From Protaetiibacter sp. (GTDB lineage Bacteria; Actinomycetota; Actinomycetes; Actinomycetales; Microbacteriaceae), in assembly GCA_030150265.1 (NCBI GenBank), contig JASLGG010000035.1, positions 16,683 through 80,682 of the forward strand: 64,000 nucleotides of DNA. The letters run 5' to 3'. The position numbers and the translations under genes were made by a program. Positions within the stretch are counted from its first letter, which is position 1. Each line of letters starts with the position of its first letter. Below are positions 29,642 to 37,220 of this stretch, piece by piece. The notes beneath the pieces were generated by a model. It worked only from the letters and a program-made list of their open reading frames with translations, made no database searches and was not told where the DNA came from.

Positions 29642-30211
29642 TCAGTCGGTCAGGTCCATCCCGTAGAGCACCGAGGAGGCGACCGCGCCCGCGACCACGA
29701 TCGCCCAGAGCACGATGCCGCCGGCCGAGGCGAGCGTGCGCGCCGGGGTGCTCGGATACCGCAGCCCGAAGGCGCTGAAGGCGGCGCCCAGCACCCAGGG
29801 GATGCCGAAGAGGAACAGGCCGCCGGTGTCGTTCATGTAGCGGCCGCGGCCGCCCGCGAAGAGGGTCTCGAACAGCCCGCCCGCGGCGACGGCCCAGGCG
29901 ATCAGCGCGACCGCGGCGAAGCCGAGGCCGAGCCAGGGGAACACCCGCGAGGCACGGCTCATGGGGCGCACGAGGGCGATGACGAGGCCCACGACCGCCA
30001 CGACGATCGTCGCGATCAGGTCGATCCCGATCCCGAACGCCATGACCATCTCGACCGGCGCGTTGCCGGGGAAGTTCGCGAGTCCCAGGAAGTTCAGCAC
30101 GAGCCCGGCCACCGCGACCCCGCCCACGACGGCGAAGCCCCAGGGCACGCGTCGCGCGGTGGCGGGAGGCACGCTCGCCGAGGCGGCGAGGGGCGGCGTC
30201 TCCGAGCTCAT
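29642..30211 (-). CDS. Membrane protein of unknown function
   Basis: 189 residues with five predicted membrane segments (VPWGFAVVGGVAVAGLVLN; MAFGIGIDLIATIVVAVVGL; FPWLGLGFAAVALIAWAVAA; GLFLFGIPWVLGAAFSAFGL; GGIVLWAIVVAGAVASSVL) and a loop with GGRGRYMNDTG. No family recognised. ATG 30211 follows TAGGGT by six bases, so it is probably leaderless. It is transcribed towards the glycine operon but ends before that promoter. Confidence 0.6.
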   Translation of the reverse strand: MSSETPPLAASASVPPATARRVPWGFAVVGGVAVAGLVLNFLGLANFPGNAPVEMVMAFGIGIDLIATIVVAVVGLVIALVRPMSRASRVFPWLGLGFAAVALIAWAVAAGGLFETLFAGGRGRYMNDTGGLFLFGIPWVLGAAFSAFGLRYPSTPARTLASAGGIVLWAIVVAGAVASSVLYGMDLTD

Positions 30212-30217
30212 GGCACG

Positions 30218-30223
30218 ACCCTA
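30218..30223 (-). promoter_or_regulatory. -10 box (TAGGGT) of the leaderless membrane gene
   Basis: TAGGGT, six bases, ATG at 30211. Confidence 0.55.
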
Positions 30224-30282
30224 GCGCCCGGCCTCTTCCGCCGGGGCGTCGCGCATGCCAGGCTCGGGGCGAGGAGGCCGCC

Positions 30283-30852
30283 ATGACGATCATCCGCACC
30301 CCGGAGCCCGACGAGGTCGAGGGGGAGGCAGCGGCTCTCTACGCCGCGGACCTCGCCTCGATCGGTTACGTCCCCTCGCACACGCGCGTGATGGCCACCA
30401 ACCCCGCCGCGGTGCGCGCCTTCGAGAGCCTCATCCGCGCGTCCCTGCGCACGATGGACCTGCGCCGCTACGAGCTCGTGACGCTCGCCGCGGCGGGAGC
30501 GATCGGATCGCGCGCCTGCCGGCTCGCCCACGGCAAGAAGTCCCTCAAGGTCTTCGACGAGGCCGCCCTCGAGCGGATCGCCCGCGACTACCACGACGCG
30601 GGCCTCAGCGAGGCCGAGGTGGCGATGATGGAGTTCGCCGAGCGCCTCTCCCGCGACTCCGCGTCGATGACGGATGCCGACGCGACGCGGCTGCGCGAGC
30701 TCGGCTTCGCCGACGACGAGATCGTCGACATCGCGCTCGCGGCGGCCGCTCGCAACTTCTACTCGCGTGCGCTGCACGCGCTCGCGGTGCCGGTGGACGA
30801 GCCCCCGCAGCTCTCGCCGGCGCTGCGCGACGCGCTCGTGGCGGGGATCTGA
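30283..30852 (+). CDS. AhpD-like / carboxymuconolactone decarboxylase-family protein
   Basis: 189 residues, all-helical. The pattern matches peroxidase-related AhpD-like proteins: SHTRVMATNPAAVRAFESLI, RRYELVTLAAAGAIGSRACRLAHGKKSL, LSEAEVAMMEFAERLSRD and LGFADDEIVDIALAAAARNFYSRAL. In this family the redox centre is usually CxxC before the AH-x-K; here only one Cys is present (ACRLAHG), so the usual disulfide reductase chemistry may be lost or altered. The start ATG 30283 has GAGGAGG seven to eight bases upstream. Two bases separate its stop from the next start, so it is co-transcribed with the DUF7882-type gene. Confidence 0.75.
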   Translation: MTIIRTPEPDEVEGEAAALYAADLASIGYVPSHTRVMATNPAAVRAFESLIRASLRTMDLRRYELVTLAAAGAIGSRACRLAHGKKSLKVFDEAALERIARDYHDAGLSEAEVAMMEFAERLSRDSASMTDADATRLRELGFADDEIVDIALAAAARNFYSRALHALAVPVDEPPQLSPALRDALVAGI

Positions 30853-30854
30853 CG

Positions 30855-31214
30855 ATGGGCTCCCTCATCTACGGCACCAGCGGGATCGAGATCTCCTTCG
30901 ACGACCGCGTGCTCGCCCACCTCGAGCTCGTGGTGGGCACGAAGCTGCGGCGGCGCGAGTCGTTCATGCTCAGCTGGCGCGACGCCCCCGACGTCGGCGA
31001 CGGGCGCAGCTCGATCTGGCTCGACACCGCGATCCCCCTGTACTTCCGTTACTCGGGCAGCCGCGTCCCGCTCATCGACCGGGAGTGGCTCGAGGAGCTG
31101 CTGGCGGAGTCCGGATCGACGCGCGGCCTCGTGCTCGGCGAGGACCCCTCGACCGACCAGCCCGTGCGATCGAAGGACAACTCGGTCAAGCGCAAGGACC
31201 ATCCCGCGCGCTGA
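30855..31214 (+). CDS. DUF7882-type small conserved protein
   Basis: 119 residues. The opening MGSLIYGTSGIEISFDDRVL, LAHLELVVGTKLRRRESFML and SWRDAPDVGDGRSSIWLDTA follow the pattern of a Microbacteriaceae family annotated as DUF7882 and, in older records, misleadingly as ATP-dependent DNA ligase. Nothing here resembles a ligase active site. The C-terminal third (SKDNSVKRKDHPAR) is basic and probably disordered. It abuts the AhpD-like gene and is convergent with the next gene only three bases away. Confidence 0.72.
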   Translation: MGSLIYGTSGIEISFDDRVLAHLELVVGTKLRRRESFMLSWRDAPDVGDGRSSIWLDTAIPLYFRYSGSRVPLIDREWLEELLAESGSTRGLVLGEDPSTDQPVRSKDNSVKRKDHPAR

Positions 31215-31217
31215 TCG

Positions 31218-31514
31218 TCAGCGCGCCAGGCCGAAGCCCACGCTGTCGAGCCGGGCGGCCCGATGACGCAGCACCGCGACCGCGTGCTCCTCGCCGTCGA
31301 GCGGCGTCTCGGGCGCGTCGGCCTCGAACACGACGAACGGCGTCGCGGCGGTGACGAGCAGCTGGACGCCCACCGTGCGCCCCCCGCGGAGGACCGGGAT
31401 CGCGATCCGCTCGGGGGGACCCGTGCGGGGCAGCGTGACGAGGAAGTCGAGCAGCGCGTCGGCGACCCGGTCGGTCGTCATGAGCGCGCATCCCGCGCAG
31501 TGCAGCTCTCTCAC
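31218..31514 (-). CDS. Small hypothetical protein with N-terminal CxxC
   Basis: 98 residues from GTG 31514: VRELHCAGCALMTTDRVADA, then an alpha/beta core (PERIAIPVLRGGRTVGVQLL, TAATPFVVFEADAP) and ending VGFGLAR. The CAGC near the start could be half of a metal knuckle. The start is ambiguous: GTGs at 31523 and 31526 and an ATG at 31481 (losing the CxxC) are in frame, and none has a good ribosome-binding site or -10. Function unknown. Confidence 0.5.
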   Translation of the reverse strand: MRELHCAGCALMTTDRVADALLDFLVTLPRTGPPERIAIPVLRGGRTVGVQLLVTAATPFVVFEADAPETPLDGEEHAVAVLRHRAARLDSVGFGLAR

Positions 31515-31625
31515 TGGAATCACCACGGCCCATGCTGGACCCGCGCATCGGATGCCGCGAACCCGTTCCCTCCGGCCGCGGATCGTGCTAGACGCCCGCG
31601 ACGGCGGCCACGACACGCGGGGCGG

Positions 31626-31656
31626 TTGAAACCGACCCCGCGGCTCGCGGTAGGGT
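31626..31656 (+). promoter_or_regulatory. Promoter of the nucleoside hydrolase/ECF operon
   Basis: TTGAAA (31626-31631) and TAGGGT (31651-31656) with a 19-base spacer. Transcription would start near 31663, giving a leader of about 195 bases. Confidence 0.55.
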
Positions 31657-31662
31657 GACTGC

Positions 31663-31857
31663 ACGCGGTCGCCGCCGACCGCATGACGACGAGGAGACCA
31701 GGTGTCTGGATAGGTCGAGGCCATCGCGCGCACGACCCCGCTCGCGTCCCTGGCTGAGACCGTATCCCTTCCGCACCCATCCGTCCCACGGATCGGTACG
31801 GCCGGATACCCCGGCCGTGTCGCGCCGTGAGACTCCCTCTTCCGTCTTGGAGTCCCC
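31663..31857 (+). promoter_or_regulatory. Long structured leader, candidate riboswitch or other cis-regulator
   Basis: The leader of the nucleoside hydrolase/ECF operon has three clear stems: ATCCGT/ACGGAT at 31779-31793 (loop of 3), an 8-bp perfect stem ACGGCCGG/CCGGCCGT at 31798-31818 (loop of 5), and GACTCC/GGAGTC at 31831-31854. The last stem's 3' arm contains the GGAG ribosome-binding site (31849-31852) five bases before the GTG start, the layout of a translational switch. The leader also has a 24-codon ORF (ATG 31683 to TGA 31757) without a good ribosome-binding site. I do not recognise a known riboswitch class. This covers most of the 343-base gap without a gene between 31515 and 31857. 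Confidence 0.5.
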
Positions 31858-32904
31858 GTGGCAGACACCACCAGCCCCCGCATCCCGCTCATCGCCGACG
31901 TCGACACCGGCATCGACGACTCCCTCGCCCTGCTCTACCTCATGGCGAGCCCCGAGGCCGAGATCCTCGCCATCACCTGCACCGCCGGCAACGTGCCCGC
32001 GCGCCAGGTCGCGACCAACAACCTCGCCTGGCTCGAGCTGTGCGGCTACGACGAGGTCGAGGTCGCCCTCGGCGCCGAGGTGCCGATCATCCAGCCGCTG
32101 ATGACCACCGAGGAGACGCACGGTCCCCAGGGCATCGGACACGCCGAGCTGCCCGCGCCGACCCGCGCCCTCTCGCCGCGGCACGCGACCGAGGTGTGGA
32201 TCGACACCGTGCGCAGCCGTCCCGGCGAGGTCATCGGCCTCGTCACGGGGCCGCTCACCAACCTCGCCCTCGCCATCAAGCTCGAGCCGGAGCTGCCGCG
32301 ACTGCTCAAGCGCCTCGTCGTGATGGGCGGCGCCTTCAACCACCCCGGCAACACGAACCCCACCACCGAGTGGAACATCGCGGTCGACCCCGACTCGGCC
32401 AAGATCGTGTTCGACGCCTTCTCCGGGCTCCCCGAGGACCGGATGCCGATCGTCTGCGCCCTCGACGTGACCGAGCGCATCGAGATGAAGCCCGAGCACA
32501 TCGCCGCGCTCGCGGTCGCCGCCGGCAGCGAGCCCGCCGAGGTCATCGCGCAGGGCGACGCGCCGGGGCTGCGCTCGCAGGCCTCGAACAGCGTCATCCG
32601 GCACCTCTCGGATGCCGTGCGGTTCTACATGGAGTTCCACCTCGCCCAGGACCAGGGGTTCCTCGCGCACATGCACGACCCCTTCGCCGCGGCGATCGCC
32701 CTCGACCCGAGCCTCGGCGTGACGCGCCCGGCCGTGGTCGACGTCGAGCTCGCGGGCACCCTGACCCGCGGACAGACCGTCGCCGACTGGCGCGGCATGT
32801 GGGGTCGCCCCGCGAACGCCGCCGTCGTCGTCGACACCGACCCGGCGGAGTTCTTCCGCCGCGTCGTGGACCGGGTCGGCGCCCTCGCACGTCGCGTGGG
32901 CTGA
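31858..32904 (+). CDS. Nucleoside hydrolase, IunH-like
   Basis: 348 residues. It cleaves the N-glycosidic bond of a ribonucleoside to base plus ribose. Family signature near the N-terminus is ADVDTGIDDSLALLYL (Asp14, Asp16, Asp20, Asp21; the usual form is DTDPGIDD). GLVTGPLTNLALA, VVMGGAF, TTEWNIAVDPDSAKIVF and MHDPFAAAIALDP (the last Ca2+-binding Asp) complete the calcium/ribose site, so it should be active. GTG 31858 is supported by GGAG five bases upstream, within a hairpin. It leads an operon with an ECF transporter, implying that the imported compound or its product is a nucleoside; substrate unknown. Confidence 0.88.
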   Translation: MADTTSPRIPLIADVDTGIDDSLALLYLMASPEAEILAITCTAGNVPARQVATNNLAWLELCGYDEVEVALGAEVPIIQPLMTTEETHGPQGIGHAELPAPTRALSPRHATEVWIDTVRSRPGEVIGLVTGPLTNLALAIKLEPELPRLLKRLVVMGGAFNHPGNTNPTTEWNIAVDPDSAKIVFDAFSGLPEDRMPIVCALDVTERIEMKPEHIAALAVAAGSEPAEVIAQGDAPGLRSQASNSVIRHLSDAVRFYMEFHLAQDQGFLAHMHDPFAAAIALDPSLGVTRPAVVDVELAGTLTRGQTVADWRGMWGRPANAAVVVDTDPAEFFRRVVDRVGALARRVG

Positions 32905-32953
32905 CCCGCCAACCACCACCCACCCGAAAAAAGGAATGCAAGGAGGCATTCGG

Positions 32954-33802
32954 ATGTCCGACACGACAACCGCGGATCCCAAGCGGGTCCGCAACATCAT
33001 CCTCATCGCCGTCGGCGCCGCGATCATCGTGGCGACCTACCTCTACCTGGTGCTCGGCCAGCCCGCAGAGGTCGGCGAGAGCAGCACCAGCAGCGCGGGC
33101 CTCATCGCGATGGCCGGCTACCTCATCGGCGCCGTGCTCCTCGCGATCGGCTCGATCCACCGCCTGCCGACCGCGACGATCGCGATGATCCCGGTGGCCA
33201 TCGCGCTCAACATCGTGATCGGCCAGATCGTCGCGGTGATCGGCCTGCCCGTCTACATCGACTCGATCGGCACCGTGCTCGTCTCGGCGGTCGCGGGGCC
33301 TGCCGCGGGCGTCGTCACCGGCATCCTGACCAACGTGATCTGGGGCCTGACCCTCAGCCCGATCGCGCTGCCGTTCGCCGTCGTGCAGGTCGTGATCGGC
33401 GTGTTCGCCGGCTACGCCGCCCGGTGGGGCATGTTCCGCCGCTGGTACCTCGCGCCCGTCGCGGGCGCTGTGACCGGTGTCGTCGCCGCGATGATCTCCG
33501 CCCCGATCGCCGCCTTCATCTTCGGCGGCGCCACCGGCGGCGGCACGGGGGCGCTCGTGGGCGCCTTCCAGGCGATGGGCCAGTCGCTGCTCGGAGCGAC
33601 GACCCTGCAGGGCTTGCTCTCCGATCCGCTGGACAAGCTCATCACCTTCACGATCGTGGTGATCATCCTCGCGGCGCTCCCGAAGCGGTTCCTGCAGCGC
33701 TTCCCGTTCGTGCGGCAGTACCGCGTGTTCGGCAAGGTCGGCACCAGCCCGAGGCTGAGCGCCGCGCCCACCGCCGCGTCGTCCACGAACACGGAGGCCT
33801 GA
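32954..33802 (+). CDS. ECF-type transporter S (substrate-binding) component
   Basis: 282 residues with six or more membrane helices: IILIAVGAAIIVATYLYLVLG, an SSAGLIAMAGYLIGAVLLAIG segment, MIPVAIALNIVIGQIVAVIG, and a VYIDSIGTVLVSAVAGPAAG segment continuing GVVTGILTNVIWGL, the recurrent core of one S-component group. The T component and two ATPases follow immediately, so this is a dedicated (group I) ECF importer. Specificity is set by this subunit but I cannot name the ligand; the adjacent nucleoside hydrolase suggests a nucleoside or modified base. ATG 32954 has AGGAGG seven bases upstream (32941-32946). The C-terminal tail is Ser/Thr/Ala-rich and cytosolic. Confidence 0.82.
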   Translation: MSDTTTADPKRVRNIILIAVGAAIIVATYLYLVLGQPAEVGESSTSSAGLIAMAGYLIGAVLLAIGSIHRLPTATIAMIPVAIALNIVIGQIVAVIGLPVYIDSIGTVLVSAVAGPAAGVVTGILTNVIWGLTLSPIALPFAVVQVVIGVFAGYAARWGMFRRWYLAPVAGAVTGVVAAMISAPIAAFIFGGATGGGTGALVGAFQAMGQSLLGATTLQGLLSDPLDKLITFTIVVIILAALPKRFLQRFPFVRQYRVFGKVGTSPRLSAAPTAASSTNTEA

Positions 33803-33808
33803 ACCGCC

Positions 33809-34603
33809 ATGACGTCGACTCTCTACGTCGATCACCCCACCCCGGTGCACCGGCTCAATCCGGTCACCAAGCTCGTGGCGCTGCTGTCGATCATCGTGAT
33901 CGTCTTCGCGCTGCCGATCTGGTGGGTGGCGGCGATCGTCGTAGGGGTCGTCATCGTGCCTGCCGCCGTGGTGTCCCGCTGCGGCGGCAGGCTCGCGAGC
34001 ATCAGCATCAAGATCCTGCTGCCGATCGTGCTCGTGCTCTTCATCGTGCAGGGCCTCACCTTCCCCGGAGGCAAGTCGCCGATCTGGGAATGGGGGGTGC
34101 TCGCTCTGACCTCCGAGGGGCTCATGTTCGCCCTCGGGATCGGGTCCCGCATCGTCTGCCTCGTGCTCGCCTCGGTGCTGCTCGTGCTCACGACCCACCC
34201 GGGCGACCTCATGGCGGCCCTCACCGAGCGCGGCATGTCGCCCAAGTTCAGCTACATCATCAGCTCGACGCTGCAGCTGATCCCCGCCTTCCGGGACCGC
34301 GCCGACGGCATCCTGCTCGCCCAGCAGGCCCGCGGCCTCGCGATCTCGCGCAACCCCCTCAAGCGGGTCGGCATCATGATGCCGCTCATCGGCCCGCTCG
34401 TGCTCGGGATGTTCACCGACGTCGAGGAGCGCTCCACCGCCATGGAGGCCCGCGGCTTCGGCTCCACCGCCCGGCGCACCGCCCTCGTGCCGGTGCCCGA
34501 CTCCCTCGCCCAGCGCATCGCGCGCTGGGTCATGCCCGTGATCGCGGCCGCCGCGATCGTCGTCCCGATCGTCCTGCCGATCCTCACGAAGGCCGCACAG
34601 TGA
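33809..34603 (+). CDS. ECF transporter transmembrane T component
   Basis: 264 residues, starting with the conserved VDHPTPVHRLNPVTKLVAL and followed by about five membrane helices. The two ATPase-coupling motifs with Ala-Arg-Gly are present (LAQQARGLAIS and MEARGFGS). It transmits ATP-driven motion to the S component. Six bases separate it from the S gene. Its stop overlaps the next start in a GTGA junction. Confidence 0.9.
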   Translation: MTSTLYVDHPTPVHRLNPVTKLVALLSIIVIVFALPIWWVAAIVVGVVIVPAAVVSRCGGRLASISIKILLPIVLVLFIVQGLTFPGGKSPIWEWGVLALTSEGLMFALGIGSRIVCLVLASVLLVLTTHPGDLMAALTERGMSPKFSYIISSTLQLIPAFRDRADGILLAQQARGLAISRNPLKRVGIMMPLIGPLVLGMFTDVEERSTAMEARGFGSTARRTALVPVPDSLAQRIARWVMPVIAAAAIVVPIVLPILTKAAQ

Positions 34604-35445
34604 TCCGCCTCACCGACGTCTCCTACGCCTACCCCGACGCCGAGCGCTTCGTGCTCGAGCACGTCGAGCTCGAGGTCGAGCGCGCCACGATCGCCGGCGT
34701 CGTCGGCGCCTCGGGCGCCGGCAAGACCACCCTCGCCAAGATCATCTCGGGCTTCATCCCGAACGTCGACGGCGGCGAGCTGAGCGGCACGGTCGAGATC
34801 GACGGCGCCGACCTGTCGGGCGTCTCGCTGTCGGATGCCGTCGCGCGCGTCGGCCTCGTCATCCAGAACCCCTTCAACCAGATCTCCGGCGCGCGCTACA
34901 CCGTGCGGGAGGAGATCGCGTTCGGGCTCGAGAACCTCGGCACCCCGCGCGCGGAGATGGCCGAGCGCGTGGCCGAGGTGGCCGAGCTGCTGCGGATCAC
35001 GCACCTGCTCGACCGTTCCCCCTACGCGCTCTCGGGCGGACAGCAGCAGCTCGTGGCGATCGCCTCGATGATCGTGCTGCGCACCCCCGTGATCGTCATG
35101 GACGAGCCCACCTCGCAGCTCGACCCGGCCGGCACCCGGATGGTGTTCGACGTGCTCTCGCGGCTGCGCGAGGCGGGCATCACCGTCGTCATCCTCGAGC
35201 ACAAGCTCGAGCTGCTGCACGAGCACGCCGATCGGCTGCACGTGATCGCGGGCGGCGGCGTGGCCGCGTCCGGGAGCCCCACCGAGATCCTCGCCGACCC
35301 GCGGATGGCGGAGTGGGGCGTCGGGTCCACCCGCTACACGCAGGCGGGGCGCCGCGCGCTCGAGAGGGGGCTGCTGCCCGAGGGCACGCGGGTCCCGGTG
35401 TCGTTCGACGAGGCGGCGGCCGTGTTCGCGGGAGGTGCGCGATGA
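34600..35445 (+). CDS. ECF transporter ATP-binding protein, first subunit
   Basis: 281 residues. Walker A is VGASGAGKTTLAK, the signature ALSGGQQQLVAIA and Walker B VIVMDEPTSQLDP, with the H-loop in VILEHKLE; all catalytic residues are present. GTG 34600 overlaps the T-component stop; a start three bases later is not possible. It pairs with the next ATPase as an EcfA/EcfA' heterodimer. Confidence 0.9.
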   Translation: MIRLTDVSYAYPDAERFVLEHVELEVERATIAGVVGASGAGKTTLAKIISGFIPNVDGGELSGTVEIDGADLSGVSLSDAVARVGLVIQNPFNQISGARYTVREEIAFGLENLGTPRAEMAERVAEVAELLRITHLLDRSPYALSGGQQQLVAIASMIVLRTPVIVMDEPTSQLDPAGTRMVFDVLSRLREAGITVVILEHKLELLHEHADRLHVIAGGGVAASGSPTEILADPRMAEWGVGSTRYTQAGRRALERGLLPEGTRVPVSFDEAAAVFAGGAR

Positions 35446-36284
35446 GCGACGCGGTGCAGACCCAGGCGGTGCAGACGCAGGCGGTGCGCTTCGACGACGT
35501 GCGCTTCCGGTATCCGGGCGGCGTCGAGGCGGTGCGGGGCGTGAGCTTCGCCGTCGCCCGCGGCGAGCGGGTGGCGATCGTGGGCCAGAACGGCGCGGGC
35601 AAGACCACGCTCGTGCGCCACCTCAACGGCATCTTCCGGCCGACGGAGGGCGTCGTGCACGTCGGCGACACCACGACCGCCGACAAGACGATCGCGCAGC
35701 TCGCCGCCCAGGTGGGCTACGTGTTCCAGAACCCCGACGAGCAGCTCTTCGCGCGCTCGGTGCGCGTCGACGTCGAGTTCGGCCCGAAGAACCTGGGCCT
35801 TCCCGCCGCGGAGGTCACGGCGCGCGCCGAGGAGGCGCTCGCGACGGTGGGGCTCCTGGCGGAGGCGGACGCGCATCCGCACCATCTCTCGCTCAGCGAG
35901 CGCAAGCGGGTCGCCCTCGCCGGCGTGCTCGCGATGCGCACACCCGTCGTGGTGCTCGACGAGCCCACGACGGGGCAGGACGCGCGCGGGGTCGAGATGA
36001 TCGCGGGCATCGTCGAGCGGCTCGCCGCCGAGGGGCGCACCGTGATCGCGATCACCCACGACATGGACTTCTGCGCCGAGCACTTCGAGCGCGTCATCGT
36101 GATGGCGGGCGGCGAGGTGCAGGCCGACGGCGACCCGCGCGAGGTGTTCCGGCAGGCGGACGTGCTCGAGCGCGCCGCGGTCGAGCCCCCGCAGCTGCTG
36201 CGCCTCGCGGGGAGCCTCGGATGGGCGCCGCGCCCCCTCACGGTCGAGGAGTTCGTCGACGCCTACGCCGGCGGCGGCGCATGA
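35442..36284 (+). CDS. ECF transporter ATP-binding protein, second subunit
   Basis: 280 residues, with a short repeat (VQTQAVQTQAV) at the N-terminus. Walker A is VGQNGAGKTTLVR and Walker B VVVLDEPTTGQD, with the H-loop in IAITHDMD. The signature region reads HHLSLSERKRVALAG, where LSGGE/LSGGQ is expected, so its half of the composite ATP site may be degenerate. ATG 35442 overlaps the preceding stop (ATGA). Confidence 0.88.
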   Translation: MSDAVQTQAVQTQAVRFDDVRFRYPGGVEAVRGVSFAVARGERVAIVGQNGAGKTTLVRHLNGIFRPTEGVVHVGDTTTADKTIAQLAAQVGYVFQNPDEQLFARSVRVDVEFGPKNLGLPAAEVTARAEEALATVGLLAEADAHPHHLSLSERKRVALAGVLAMRTPVVVLDEPTTGQDARGVEMIAGIVERLAAEGRTVIAITHDMDFCAEHFERVIVMAGGEVQADGDPREVFRQADVLERAAVEPPQLLRLAGSLGWAPRPLTVEEFVDAYAGGGA

Positions 36285-37126
36285 CGGGCTTCGCGATCCT
36301 CGCGCTGCTCGCCTCCGTGCTGCTCGGCGTCTCGGACTTCCTGGGCGGCACCCTCTCCCGCAAGGTGCCTCTGCTCACCGTGCTCGTGCTCTCGCAGGTG
36401 GTGGCGACGATCGTCGTGCTGCCGCGCCTGCTGTGGCCGGAGCCCGGCGGCGATCTCGGGCAGGCGATCCTGTGGGGGGTCGTGGGCGGCGCGGCCGTCT
36501 CGGTGGGGGTGTCGTCGCTCTACAAGGCTCTCGCGATCGGCACGATGGGCGTCGTGGCGCCGATCGCCGCGCTCAGCGTGCTCGTGCCGGTCGTGGCGGG
36601 CATCGCATCCGGCGACCCCCTCGGCCCCCTGCTCGTCGCGGGGATGGCCGTCGCGGTCGTCGGCACCGTGCTCGCGAGCGGGCCGGAGGTGCGCCGGGGC
36701 GGAGCTCGCGGCGGCATGCTGCCGATCCTGCTCGCCCTGCTCGCGGCGGCCGGTTTCGGCGTGTCGAACCTCACGCTCGCCTGGGGCAGCGCTCACAACG
36801 TGACCGCCACCCTGCTCGGCAACAGCGTCACGGCGCTCGTGATCTACGTCGTCGCCGCGCTCGTGACCCGCACGGTGCCGCGCGCATCCGGCTGGCCGCT
36901 CGTCGGCATCGCCGCGATCGGCGTGCTGGGCTTCGCCGCCAACCTGTGCTTCGCGCTCGCGAGCCTCTCGGGGCTGCTCTCGGTCGTGGCGGTGTTCGCC
37001 TCGCTCTTCCCCGCGGTGACGGCGCTGCTCGGCTGGTGGGTGCACAAGGAGCGGCTCTCCGTGCTGCAGGCGCTCGGCGTGCTGCTCGTCTTCGCGGGCG
37101 TCGGGGTGATCGCCGCGTCCACCTAG
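36281..37126 (+). CDS. EamA/DMT-superfamily permease
   Basis: 281 residues with ten predicted membrane helices in two EamA repeats (first GTLSRKVPLLTVLVLSQVVA..., second ALLAAAGFGVSNLTLAW...). Such carriers move metabolites in or out by proton or substrate exchange. The ATG overlaps the ATPase stop (ATGA), so it belongs to the nucleoside hydrolase/ECF operon. Export of a salvage by-product is an attractive but unproven role. Confidence 0.82.
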   Translation: MTGFAILALLASVLLGVSDFLGGTLSRKVPLLTVLVLSQVVATIVVLPRLLWPEPGGDLGQAILWGVVGGAAVSVGVSSLYKALAIGTMGVVAPIAALSVLVPVVAGIASGDPLGPLLVAGMAVAVVGTVLASGPEVRRGGARGGMLPILLALLAAAGFGVSNLTLAWGSAHNVTATLLGNSVTALVIYVVAALVTRTVPRASGWPLVGIAAIGVLGFAANLCFALASLSGLLSVVAVFASLFPAVTALLGWWVHKERLSVLQALGVLLVFAGVGVIAAST

Positions 37127-37176
37127 GAGGTGCGGCGGCTGGCAGCACACTCGAGCGGCCCGTCCCCCGGAACGAC

Positions 37177-37208
37177 GGAGGGGCCGTGCCTCACGGCACG
37201 GCCCCTCC
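37177..37208. terminator. Bidirectional terminator
   Basis: A perfect 14-bp stem GGAGGGGCCGTGCC with its complement, loop TCAC, between convergent stops at 37126 and 37221. Confidence 0.85.
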
Positions 37209-37220
37209 TCGGTCCGCGGA

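Noticed and set aside
30855..31214. ATP-dependent DNA ligase annotation for the small conserved protein
   Set aside because: At 119 residues it has no KxDG nucleotidyl-lysine motif and no ligase domain.
31750..31820. TPP (thiamine) riboswitch in the ECF operon leader, suggested by GGCTGAGA and a GGATAC loop
   Set aside because: The conserved ACCTGATC...GG and the 5' GGGGTGC parts are missing; CTGAGA alone is not enough.
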